Positions 1-6,167 are shown, counted from the first letter of the stretch. The stretch is 8,383 nt of DNA from Pseudomonadota bacterium (GCA_023412995.1 JAEZQS010000259.1:1-8383); one strand, 5' to 3'. Notes: a model not told the origin generated them from the sequence alone. Numbers and translations: made by a program.

Positions 1-372
1 CGTCACGGCCGCGCTCCCGGGGCATTCCCCGCGCACACGTCCGGGCAGTCGCCTGCCGCCGGAAGCCCGCGCGCGGGCCGGCACGCCGGCTCCGCGGCAG
101 GAACGCGTCGTGTTGCACGGAAGATCATGGCACCCTCGAGTTTGCCTGCGACGCGCCGCGCAGGCGAGCCGCTGCCAGTCGCGCCCTCCACGCGACCGTG
201 GTGACATCGTAGCCGGTTTGACGCCGCGCGCCGCCGGTTTCGTCGGCCGGCGGCATGGGCGCCGGCTTCCGCTGCACGGAGCCATTCGGGTGGGATGCGC
301 CGCTGCTCATACCTCCGGCGGCTGGCACGCATGCGAGCCGGGCAGGGTTTGCGCAGGACGCGGGTGCGGATG
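1..372. other. No supportable gene; left-edge non-coding stretch
   Basis: I see no convincing gene here. The open frames crossing it are low-complexity Arg/Ala/Pro/Gly translations typical of chance frames in GC-rich DNA, and most continue as antisense or frame-shifted shadows of the oxygenase gene to the right. The best candidate is a minus-strand ATG at 128-126 behind a purine-rich stretch, but it gives only about 41 codons before a stop at 5-3 and resembles nothing I know. An 8-bp GC-rich hairpin lies at 230-237/247-254 with a 9-nt loop. The stretch is downstream of the minus-strand oxygenase gene and may include the end of a neighbouring transcription unit beyond the edge. Confidence 0.5.
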
Positions 373-388
373 CGCGAGGGCCCTCGCG
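373..388. other. 16-bp perfect palindrome just past the oxygenase stop
   Basis: The sequence cgcgagggccctcgcg is a perfect palindrome 12 nt downstream of the stop codon of the minus-strand oxygenase gene. In RNA it could form a 6-bp GC stem with a 4-nt loop. The position suits a transcript 3' end, but no T-run follows on the minus strand, so it is not a standard intrinsic terminator. It may also be chance in DNA of this composition. Confidence 0.25.
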
Positions 389-400
389 ACGGCTGTCGGA

Positions 401-1333
401 TCAGCGCAGCGAGGGCCAGTCCGCGCCGCGGTTGGCGCCGAAGCGTTCCGCCAGGCCGAGCAGCGTGCCGGCCGCGCCGAGCCAGGCGCGGGTCGCCAGC
501 GCGCGCCAGCGATGGCCGCTGCGGCGGTCCATGTCGGCCACGTCGCGGGCGAACTCGTTCCAGTTGCTGCCCTCGAGCTGGTCGAAGGCGACCGTCACCG
601 TCATGCCGAGCGAGCGCGCGGTGTGCCAGGTCCCCGCGGGGATGAACAGTGCCTCGCCCTGGCGCACCACCACCTTCTCGCGGCGAGCCTGCTGCAGCAG
701 CGGGTAGCGCGAGGCGTCGTCGAGGTCGTCGGCCACCGAGATCCACGGCATCTCCGGATGCACGTAGAACAGGTGCTCCTGGCCCGGCTCGAAGAAGGTG
801 AACTCCTTTTCGCCATGCACCTGGGCAATCCACGAATGCATGTGCAGCATGTCGTGGTGCAGGTACGGGAACTGGCCGCCGGGGCCGCCGAAGAATAGTT
901 CCAGGTGGTTGACGTTCTCGAACACGCGCGCCGGCACCAGCCGGCTCGCATGGCGGCTTGGCAGGCTGCAGGGGAAGCGCGGCGTGACATCGTCCAGCAG
1001 TCCGCGGCAGTCGAACAGCGTGCACGGATAAGGCGCCGGCGCCGCGGCCGTCGATGCCATCTGCGTCGAGAGGATGTCGGCGAGGCGCCGCTCGCGCCCG
1101 CGTACCCGCACGGTGCGATCGCCGTAGCGGGTGCGGAAGAACTCGGGCGTGAAGCGCTCCAGCGCCGGCCAATCGCGCAGCGCGTCGGTGAGAATCACCG
1201 GGCGGCGCGTGTCGCGGTAGCGCCGGGCGAACTCGGCTGGGGTGATGCCGGAAACGCGCTCGATCCAGCGTGGACGCGTCGCGGCCTTGCGCGTGCCGTC
1301 CAGTTGCCATAGCGCTTCGATGGTGGTTGCCAT
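401..1333 (-). CDS. Cupin-like/JmjC-type Fe(II)/2-oxoglutarate-dependent oxygenase
   Basis: A 310-residue protein of the cupin_8 / JmjC-like family, related to FIH-type hydroxylases that use Fe(II), O2 and 2-oxoglutarate to hydroxylate a protein or small-molecule substrate; the substrate here is unknown. Residues 24-60 match the usual family entry (IERVSGITPAEF, then RRPVILTDALRDWPAL). The metal triad is intact: H159-x-D161 in YLHHDMLHMH and the distal H237 in FIPAGTWH. K176 in VHGEKEFTFFEP is placed where FIH-like enzymes bind the 2-oxoglutarate carboxylate. There is no signal peptide or membrane segment, so it should be cytoplasmic. The ATG at 1333 gives the full family N-terminus, although its ribosome site is weak (a GGGGA-like stretch somewhat too far upstream). 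It is divergent from the J-domain gene, with about 206 bp between the starts. Family assignment is firm; the biological role is not. Confidence 0.9.
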   Translation of the reverse strand: MATTIEALWQLDGTRKAATRPRWIERVSGITPAEFARRYRDTRRPVILTDALRDWPALERFTPEFFRTRYGDRTVRVRGRERRLADILSTQMASTAAAPAPYPCTLFDCRGLLDDVTPRFPCSLPSRHASRLVPARVFENVNHLELFFGGPGGQFPYLHHDMLHMHSWIAQVHGEKEFTFFEPGQEHLFYVHPEMPWISVADDLDDASRYPLLQQARREKVVVRQGEALFIPAGTWHTARSLGMTVTVAFDQLEGSNWNEFARDVADMDRRSGHRWRALATRAWLGAAGTLLGLAERFGANRGADWPSLR

Positions 1334-1488
1334 GTGGTGCGTCGTCCCCGGCGGAGTCCCCTGCGCCCCGCGCGTTCTGTGCCGTTGGAAGCTGCAGTCT
1401 CGTCGCGGCCTCCTGTACGCTTGCGTCCACGCCCGCGCCGCCGTTCACGTGCGGGTAATGGCGGGGGCGCACCGGACCGGAACGGGCT

Positions 1489-1524
1489 CTGCCGTGGCGC
1501 GGCTGCATGCGCCAGCGACGGCAG
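1489..1524 (+). promoter_or_regulatory. Bulged stem-loop ahead of the J-domain gene
   Basis: Positions 1489-1495 (ctgccgt) pair with 1518-1524 (acggcag), and 1496-1500 (ggcgc) pair with 1509-1513 (gcgcc). This gives 12 base pairs with a 4-nt bulge at 1514-1517 and an 8-nt loop. It ends 5 nt before the likely ribosome-binding site of the J-domain gene. It could influence translation or mRNA stability if it lies in the 5' untranslated region. The transcription start is not known and chance GC-rich pairing is possible. Confidence 0.3.
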
Positions 1525-1529
1525 CACGC

Positions 1530-1534
1530 AGGGG
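1530..1534 (+). promoter_or_regulatory. Ribosome-binding site deciding the J-domain start
   Basis: AGGGG sits 5 nt before the ATG at 1540. The alternative in-frame ATG at 1507 lies in the loop of a predicted hairpin, has no such purine run, and would add 11 residues that do not look like the family. Confidence 0.5.
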
Positions 1535-1539
1535 TGGGC

Positions 1540-2199
1540 ATGGGGGAGCGAACCGATTTCCTGGCGTTCTACGAGCAGCTCGGCCTGCGGCCCGACTGCA
1601 GTGCCGACGAGCTGCGTGCGGCCTACCGCCGCCGCGTGGCGGAACTGCACCCCGACCGCCACGGCGGCGCGACGCCGCGCGAGGCGGCCCAGCTGCAGGA
1701 ACTCACCGCCACCTATGCCGCGGCCAGCCTTTTCCTGCGCCGCCACGGACGCCTCCCTGGCGCGCCGCACACGCGCCTGCAGGAACTGCCTCGCGTAACC
1801 CCGGGGCGGGCGCCCTGGGCGGGCGACCCTGCGCCGCGCAGCAGCGGCCTGCGACCGATCGCGCTCACCCTGATCGCCCTCGGCACCGCGGTATGGCTGC
1901 TGTGGGCCAATTCCGCCCCGCGGCCCGCGCCTGCCGTCGCCATGCCGCTGCCGCCGGCCCCGACCGGCACGGCAGCACGCCCGCCGGCACCGGCTGCCGC
2001 GCAGGCACTGCGGGTCGAACTCGGCATGGATGCCGACAGCGTGCGCCTGATCGAGGGCCGCCCCCTGCTCGGCAGCGCCGAGCACTGGGACTACGGGCCG
2101 TCCTGGATCGAGTTCCGCGACGGCCGCGTCAGCGACTGGTACAGCTCACCGCTCCATCCGCTCCAGGTCGCCACTCGCCGGCCGCTGCCGCGCGAATGA
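1540..2199 (+). CDS. Membrane-anchored J-domain (DnaJ-like) protein
   Basis: A 219-residue protein with three parts. Residues 7-68 are a short J-domain (FYEQLGLRPDCSADELRAAY) carrying the essential H37-P38-D39 loop that stimulates the ATPase of DnaK-type Hsp70 chaperones. Residues 104-124 form one hydrophobic membrane segment. Residues 125-155 are a Pro/Ala-rich linker, and residues 156-206 form a small compact domain with W183-x-Y185-G186-x-S188 followed by FRDGRVSDWYSSPL. This last motif resembles small domains found in envelope-assembly and hypothetical proteins. The J-domain must be cytoplasmic to meet Hsp70, which puts the tail in the periplasm. It lacks the Gly/Phe and zinc-finger regions of true DnaJ, so it is not the general co-chaperone. 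The start at 1540 is chosen for its ribosome site. The stop codon lies inside the first copy of a 91-bp repeat. The client and role are unknown. Confidence 0.85.
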   Translation: MGERTDFLAFYEQLGLRPDCSADELRAAYRRRVAELHPDRHGGATPREAAQLQELTATYAAASLFLRRHGRLPGAPHTRLQELPRVTPGRAPWAGDPAPRSSGLRPIALTLIALGTAVWLLWANSAPRPAPAVAMPLPPAPTGTAARPPAPAAAQALRVELGMDADSVRLIEGRPLLGSAEHWDYGPSWIEFRDGRVSDWYSSPLHPLQVATRRPLPRE

Positions 2200-2285
2200 C
2201 CTCGCTACCGCGCTCGCAGGGTGCAGACGCGGGCGCAACAGCCAAAGATTGAAACACCGGGCACACCGAGCACACCGAGAAAGCA
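2195..2285. repeat. 91-bp tandem repeat, copy 1
   Basis: The first of two head-to-tail units with an exact 91-bp period. It begins two bases before the TGA of the J-domain gene, so the stop codon is within the repeat. By hand alignment it matches copy 2 at 85 of 91 positions, with no insertion or deletion. It ends in three 9-bp sub-units based on acaccgagc (2254-2280) and then an A-rich aaagca tail. The composition is clearly less GC-rich than the neighbouring genes. The unit is not a multiple of 3, and the peptides read from the two copies are in different frames, so it is not coding. Confidence 0.95.
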
Positions 2286-2376
2286 AATGACCTCGCGGCT
2301 GCGCTCTCAGGGTGCAGACGCGGGCGCAACAGCCAAAGATTGGAACACCGAGCACACCGAGCACACCGAGAAAGCA
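2286..2376. repeat. 91-bp tandem repeat, copy 2
   Basis: The second unit, directly abutting the first. It differs from copy 1 at six positions, four of them clustered in the first 22 bases. Its 9-bp sub-units at 2345-2371 are more regular than in copy 1. Its last 33 bases (2344-2376) have an inverted counterpart at 2515-2547. An A-rich purine tract continues to about 2397. Confidence 0.95.
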
Positions 2377-2547
2377 AAGGAAAGTAAAAAGCAAAGGCGA
2401 ATTGAACGGAGCGGTTTCGGTGCCTGCCAACAGGTCGGCCGTGATCGCGAAATCCGGGCTTCGCCGCCCGGGCACCGGCGACCCCAAGGGCTGACCCAAA
2501 AAGGTGCTTGCTCCTGCTCTCTCTGTATGCTCGGTGTGCTCGGTGTT
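2344..2547. repeat. Inverted repeat, 33-nt arms, possible two-way terminator
   Basis: The left arm 2344-2376 and right arm 2515-2547 are reverse complements at 30 of 33 positions by hand alignment, with a 138-nt spacer. The right arm is thus an inverted partial copy of the 91-bp unit. The pair lies between two convergent genes (J-domain protein ending at 2199, sugar transferase ending at 2608), where a long RNA stem could end or protect both transcripts. That function is inferred. No simple hairpin with a T-run is seen here. Confidence 0.8.
2454..2471. other. Small GC hairpin in the repeat spacer
   Basis: ccgggc at 2454-2459 pairs with gcccgg at 2466-2471 around the 6-nt loop ttcgcc. It looks like a short extragenic palindrome. 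No T-run follows on either strand, so I do not call it a terminator. Confidence 0.3.
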
Positions 2548-2548
2548 T

Positions 2549-2583
2549 CAGGCTTTCCGCTTCAGGCTTTCCGCTCCAGGCTC
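2549..2583. repeat. 14-bp short tandem repeat
   Basis: caggctttccgctt (2549-2562) is followed by caggctttccgctc (2563-2576) and a third partial unit, caggctc (2577-2583). It abuts the right arm of the inverted repeat and lies about 25 bp past the stop codon of the sugar transferase gene. Confidence 0.8.
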
Positions 2584-2607
2584 TTGCACTCCCAGCAGAC
2601 CACGCCG

Positions 2608-4008
2608 TCAGCGGGCGCCGCGGCCGAACAGCACCACCTCGACCGTCTGGATCAGGATCAGCAGGTCGAACAGCAGGTTGTGGTTCTTGACGTAGAAGAG
2701 GTCGTACTTGAGCTTTTCGGCGGCGTCTTCCTCGGAAGCGCCGTAGGGATAGCGCAGCTGGGCCCAGCCGGCGAGCCCCGGCTTCACGCAATGGCGCAGG
2801 TTGTAGTAGCGGATCTTGCCGGCCAGCTCGGCGACGAACTGCGGCCGCTCGGGGCGCGGGCCCACCACGCTCATGTCGCCGCGCAGGATGTTGCCGAGCT
2901 GCGGCAGCTCGTCCAGGCGCGTCTTGCGGATGATGCGGCCGACGCGCGTCACGCGATCGTCGTTCTGCGTCGCCCACACGGCCACGCCATCGCGCTCGGC
3001 ATCGGTGCGCATACTGCGGAACTTGGTCAGGGCGAACACCCGGCCGCGCTCGCCGACGCGCTCCTGCCGGTACAGGATCGGCTGGCCGGGCCCCGATTCC
3101 AGGCGGATCGCCAGCGCCACCGCCAGCATGAACGGCCACGCCAGCAGCAGCACGCACAGCGCCGCGCTGACATCGAACACGCGCTTGACGGCGCGCCGCA
3201 GCGGCGACACGTCGAAGCCGTCGGAAAAGGCGAGCCACGATGGTTCGGCCAGCGACAGCTTCACCATGCCGAGTTCGCGCTCGAAGAAGGTGGCGAGGTC
3301 GGTGATCGCGATGCCGGCCTGCTTGCACTCGAGCAGTTCGTCCATCGGCAGGCCGCGCCGCCGGTCGTCGGGACCTACCACGATCTCGTTGATCTGCAGG
3401 CGCCGGGCCCAGGCATCCAGCGGCCCGTCGAAGGCGATCAGGCGATCCTCGGGAACCGCCACGTCTTCCTCGCCCATCCGTACGAAGCCGACGATGTGGA
3501 AGCCGCGGCGGTCCGAACGCCGGCGCATGCGTTGCGGGATCAGCGCGGCGCGGCGGCCGGCACCGAGCACGAGCACGCGCCGCTTCAACGCCTCCGCGTC
3601 GATCAGGCGCATGAAGACGACGCGGAACAGCGCGATGACGCAGAACCCGATCGCGAGCGCCGGCAGGAACACCGTGCGGCCGATGTAGACGTGCGGGAAG
3701 ACGTAGTAGACGGTGATCAGCGCCACCCCGCCCAGCACGAACGCCACCGCCTGGCGCGCCAGCAGGCCGAACCAGGTCTCGCGCAGGTGCGCCTGGTACA
3801 GGCCGAGCGCCGCCATGCTGCCGCCGATGACCAGCGCGAAGGTGAATGCGCGCGGCCACAGGTGCGGCGACAGCCCTTCCAGGGTGGCCGGATCGGCAAT
3901 GTAGCGCAGGTGCGAGGCTACCTTGACCGACAGCCCCAGCAGCACGAACTCGATGGCCGCAAGCAGCAGCAGCCAGCGCGTCGACTGTTGGCGCCACATC
4001 TGCAGCAT
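2608..4008 (-). CDS. Polyprenyl-phosphate sugar-1-phosphate transferase, PEP-CTERM/XrtA-associated type
   Basis: A 466-residue membrane enzyme that would transfer a sugar-1-phosphate from a nucleotide sugar to undecaprenyl phosphate, the first step of an exopolysaccharide or other lipid-linked glycan. Order: four hydrophobic segments near 11-31, 54-70, 85-104 and 113-133; a Rossmann-like cytoplasmic region at 144-260 (VLVLGAGRRA, RSDRRGFHIVGFV, EIVVGPDDRRRGLPMDELL); a membrane helix at about 278-300; then the catalytic domain. This has KFRSMR (329-334), the D366-E367 dyad of RKTRLDELPQLGN, SVVGPRPE (380-387) and VKPGLAGWAQL (408-418). The extended middle region and the ending QTVEVVLFGRGAR match the TIGR03013 family as I know it, rather than GumD or WbaP. 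The start at 4008 is set by a GGAGG site 7 nt upstream and gives a normal family length; an upstream extension to 4185 would add 59 non-membrane, Arg-rich residues. It is divergent from glmS. No exosortase or other cluster gene is visible here. Confidence 0.92.
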   Translation of the reverse strand: MLQMWRQQSTRWLLLLAAIEFVLLGLSVKVASHLRYIADPATLEGLSPHLWPRAFTFALVIGGSMAALGLYQAHLRETWFGLLARQAVAFVLGGVALITVYYVFPHVYIGRTVFLPALAIGFCVIALFRVVFMRLIDAEALKRRVLVLGAGRRAALIPQRMRRRSDRRGFHIVGFVRMGEEDVAVPEDRLIAFDGPLDAWARRLQINEIVVGPDDRRRGLPMDELLECKQAGIAITDLATFFERELGMVKLSLAEPSWLAFSDGFDVSPLRRAVKRVFDVSAALCVLLLAWPFMLAVALAIRLESGPGQPILYRQERVGERGRVFALTKFRSMRTDAERDGVAVWATQNDDRVTRVGRIIRKTRLDELPQLGNILRGDMSVVGPRPERPQFVAELAGKIRYYNLRHCVKPGLAGWAQLRYPYGASEEDAAEKLKYDLFYVKNHNLLFDLLILIQTVEVVLFGRGAR

Positions 4009-4015
4009 GCAAGGG

Positions 4016-4020
4016 CCTCC
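4016..4020 (-). promoter_or_regulatory. Ribosome-binding site deciding the sugar transferase start
   Basis: On the minus strand, GGAGG lies 7 nt before the ATG at 4008-4006. It is the strongest Shine-Dalgarno sequence in the window and settles the choice against the longer open frame beginning at 4185. Confidence 0.75.
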
Positions 4021-4143
4021 CCGGTTGCGCGCGCCACCGGCACGCGTCGTCCACGACCGGCGAGGCCGGTGCCGCGGCAATGATCGTCCCTCGCGGCGGT
4101 CCAATCCCCGCGCGGCCACGCCCCCCGCGGCGTCGCGGCGGTT

Positions 4144-4149
4144 TATCAT
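4144..4149 (+). promoter_or_regulatory. Possible -10 element for glmS
   Basis: TATCAT differs from TATAAT at one position and is the only AT-rich patch in the 207-bp divergent region. It would give a leader of about 60 nt. There is no recognisable -35 hexamer 16-18 bp upstream, so this is tentative. Confidence 0.3.
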
Positions 4150-4215
4150 CTTGGCAGCGCCGACCCGCCCCAGCAAGACGGGCACGGCCCCCGTTCAAGC
4201 CAAGGAATTTCCCTC

Positions 4216-6048
4216 ATGTGTGGAATCGTCGCCGCCACCGCCAACCGCGACGTCGTCCCGGTGCTGATCGAAGGACTGCGGGCACTCGAGTACCGCGGCT
4301 ACGACTCGGCCGGCATCAGCGTGCTGCAGGACGGCCGCCTCGCGCGCGTGCGCGCCCCCGGCAAGGTGCGTGAGCTGGAAGCGCTCTACGAGGTGGCGCC
4401 GGTCGCCGGCACCAGCGGCATTGCCCACACCCGCTGGGCGACCCACGGCGTGCCCAATACCGCCAATGCCCACCCGCACGTCTCCAGCGAGCGGGTCGCG
4501 GTGGTGCACAACGGCATCATCGAGAACCATGCCGCCCTGCGCATCGAACTGCAGGCGGCCGGCTACCACTTCGATTCGGATACCGACACCGAGGTCATCG
4601 CGCACCTGGTCGACCATGCGCTCGCTGGTGGCGCCAGCCTGAAGGAGGCCGTGGTGGCCGCCACGGCAAGGCTGCATGGCGCCTACGCGATCGCGGTGAT
4701 GAGCCGCGACGAGCCCGGCCACATCGTGGGCGCGCGCCGCGGCAGTCCGCTGGTCGCCGGCATCGGCAACGGCGAGAACTTCCTCGGTTCCGACGTGCAG
4801 GCGCTGATCCGCCAGACCGAGCATTTCATCCTGCTGGAGGAAGGCGACGTCGCCGAGATCACCCTCGACGGCTGCCGCGTGTACGACGCCGACGGCCGCC
4901 CGGTCGAACGCGCGGTGCGCAGGAGCGAGATCTCCGCCGATGCGGTCGAGCGCGGCGAGTACCGGCATTACATGCTGAAGGAGATCTTCGAGCAGCCGCG
5001 CGCGGTCGCCGACACCCTCGAGGGTCGCATTGCCGACGGACGCATCCTGCCCAACATCTTCGGGGTGGACGCCGACGCCCTGCTGGCGCGCGTGCGGCAG
5101 GTGCAGATCGTCGCCTGCGGCACCAGCTTCCACGCCGGGCTGGTCGCGCGCTACTGGCTCGAGGGCTTCGCCGGCATCCCCTGCACGGTGGAAGTGGCAA
5201 GCGAGTACCGCTACCGCCACGTGGTGGTGCCGGAGGGCACGCTGTTCCTCGCCGTGTCGCAGTCGGGCGAGACGGCCGACACCCTCGCCGCGCTGCGCGA
5301 GGGCCGCAACCACGGCTACCTTGGCGCGCTCGCCATCTGCAACGTGCCCGAATCGAGCCTGGTGCGCGAGTCCGACCTCGTGCTGATGACCCGCGCCGGC
5401 CCGGAGATCGGCGTCGCCTCGACCAAAGCCTTCACCACCCAGCTGGCAGCGCTCGCCCTGCTCGCGATCGAACTGGCGCGCCTCAACGGCATCGATGCGT
5501 CCCGCTACGCCGAGCTGGTGGGCGAACTCGCCTCGCTGCCGCGGGTGATCGGCGAAGTGCTCGCGCTGGAACCGGAAGTCGCGCGCCTGGCCGAACGCTT
5601 CGTGCCGCGCCAGCACGCCCTCTTCCTCGGCCGCGGCGTGCACTACCCGGTGGCGCTGGAGGGCGCGCTCAAGCTGAAGGAAATTTCCTACATCCATGCC
5701 GAAGGCTACCCGGCAGGCGAACTCAAGCACGGCCCGCTCGCCCTGGTCGATGCCGACATGCCGGTGATCGCGGTGGCGCCCAACAACCAGCTGCTGGAAA
5801 AGCTGAAGTCCAACCTGGAGGAAGTGCGCGCGCGCGGCGGCGAGCTGTTCGTGTTCGCCGACACCGATGCACCCGTCGCCCAGGTCGGCGACCGCGGCGC
5901 GCTGGTCAAGGTCGCCTCGGGCGGCAACCTGATCGCCCCGGCCGTATTCACCGTGCCGCTGCAGATGCTCGCCTACCACGTCGCCGTCCTGCGCGGCACC
6001 GACGTCGACCAGCCGCGCAATCTCGCCAAGAGCGTGACCGTCGAATAA
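4216..6048 (+). CDS. glmS: Glutamine--fructose-6-phosphate aminotransferase (isomerizing)
   Basis: A 610-residue cytoplasmic enzyme (E. coli GlmS is 609) that converts fructose-6-phosphate and glutamine to glucosamine-6-phosphate and glutamate, the entry step to UDP-GlcNAc for peptidoglycan, lipopolysaccharide and capsule-like glycans. The N-terminal glutaminase domain starts with the catalytic C2 exposed after Met removal (MCGIVAA), with HTRWATHG (71-78) and NGIIENH (99-105). The first SIS domain has CGTSFHAG (301-308), SQSGETADT (348-356) and GVASTKAFTTQ (399-409). The second has GRGVHYPVALEGALKLKEIS (472-491) and ELKHGPLAL with H505. The C-terminus PRNLAKSVTVE supplies K605 of the sugar-binding tail. 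All key residues are present. The ATG at 4216 follows AAGGA with a 9-nt gap. glmU is not adjacent upstream, unlike E. coli, and there is no glmS ribozyme-like leader. The enzyme is expected to be housekeeping and essential. Confidence 0.98.
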   Translation: MCGIVAATANRDVVPVLIEGLRALEYRGYDSAGISVLQDGRLARVRAPGKVRELEALYEVAPVAGTSGIAHTRWATHGVPNTANAHPHVSSERVAVVHNGIIENHAALRIELQAAGYHFDSDTDTEVIAHLVDHALAGGASLKEAVVAATARLHGAYAIAVMSRDEPGHIVGARRGSPLVAGIGNGENFLGSDVQALIRQTEHFILLEEGDVAEITLDGCRVYDADGRPVERAVRRSEISADAVERGEYRHYMLKEIFEQPRAVADTLEGRIADGRILPNIFGVDADALLARVRQVQIVACGTSFHAGLVARYWLEGFAGIPCTVEVASEYRYRHVVVPEGTLFLAVSQSGETADTLAALREGRNHGYLGALAICNVPESSLVRESDLVLMTRAGPEIGVASTKAFTTQLAALALLAIELARLNGIDASRYAELVGELASLPRVIGEVLALEPEVARLAERFVPRQHALFLGRGVHYPVALEGALKLKEISYIHAEGYPAGELKHGPLALVDADMPVIAVAPNNQLLEKLKSNLEEVRARGGELFVFADTDAPVAQVGDRGALVKVASGGNLIAPAVFTVPLQMLAYHVAVLRGTDVDQPRNLAKSVTVE

Positions 6049-6130
6049 CGTGACCTGCACCTCGCTCGCCGCGTGCACCCCGTCACGGGCGCCGCGGCGA
6101 TGCGATCGCGGCAGCGCCGCGGCAAGCCAC

Positions 6131-6136
6131 TATGAT
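6131..6136 (+). promoter_or_regulatory. Possible -10 element for the sigma/kinase operon
   Basis: TATGAT, one mismatch from consensus, lies in the 119-bp gap after glmS. Transcription from it would start near 6143, leaving a leader of about 25 nt before the ATG at 6168. The spaced -35 position is poor (gcggca), so this may be a weak or activator-dependent promoter, or chance. Confidence 0.35.
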
Positions 6137-6167
6137 GGCCCCACGGCAACGACCGGGGTGGCCGGGG

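Noticed and set aside
3..1541. 512-codon minus-strand frame overlapping the oxygenase in another frame
   Set aside because: Arg/Ala/Pro-rich low complexity with no motifs. The oxygenase frame has all family motifs over the same DNA.
2221..2400. Possible small proteins reading HTEHTEK-like or TPSTPRKQ-like repeats
   Set aside because: The 91-bp period is not a multiple of 3, so the two copies are read in different frames; substitutions do not favour any frame, and no ribosome sites are seen.
2371..2520. MITE or insertion sequence bounded by the inverted arms
   Set aside because: There is no transposase and no clear target-site duplication outside the arms, and the left arm is part of a tandem unit instead of a free element end. 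It remains possible but is unsupported.
2195..2550. CRISPR array or direct-repeat array
   Set aside because: The two 91-bp units abut without spacers, and the 9-bp sub-units are contiguous. There are no regular unique spacers and no cas genes.
2221..4083. 620-codon plus-strand frame crossing the repeats and lying antisense to the sugar transferase
   Set aside because: The first part is repeat translation and the rest is an antisense shadow with His/Gln/Arg-rich low complexity. The sugar transferase on the other strand has the domain, start and ribosome site.
4009..4185. Longer N-terminus for the sugar transferase from 4185
   Set aside because: The added 59 residues are Arg-rich and unlike the family, which starts just before the first membrane helix. 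The GGAGG site at 4016-4020 marks 4008 as the start.
4009..4215. glmS ribozyme or riboswitch in the glmS leader
   Set aside because: The glmS ribozyme is a Gram-positive feature needing roughly 150 nt of conserved core. Only short, competing GC hairpins (for example 4056-4061/4065-4070) are seen, and a possible -10 element leaves a leader of about 60 nt.
4195..6078. 627-codon open frame antisense to glmS, rich in His, Gly, Asp and Val
   Set aside because: It is the mirror of a certain gene. High third-position GC keeps antisense frames free of stops, and its composition follows the glmS codons. It has no recognisable domain.
6091..6112. Intrinsic terminator after glmS
   Set aside because: Only a 6-bp stem (6091-6096/6107-6112) with a 10-nt loop and no T-run. 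Read-through from glmS into the sigma/kinase operon cannot be excluded.
6132..6167. Sigma factor start 12 codons upstream at 6132
   Set aside because: The ATG is inside a TATGAT -10-like element, the extra residues do not match the family, and 6168 has a G-rich stretch ahead and gives the usual MxEIT N-terminus.
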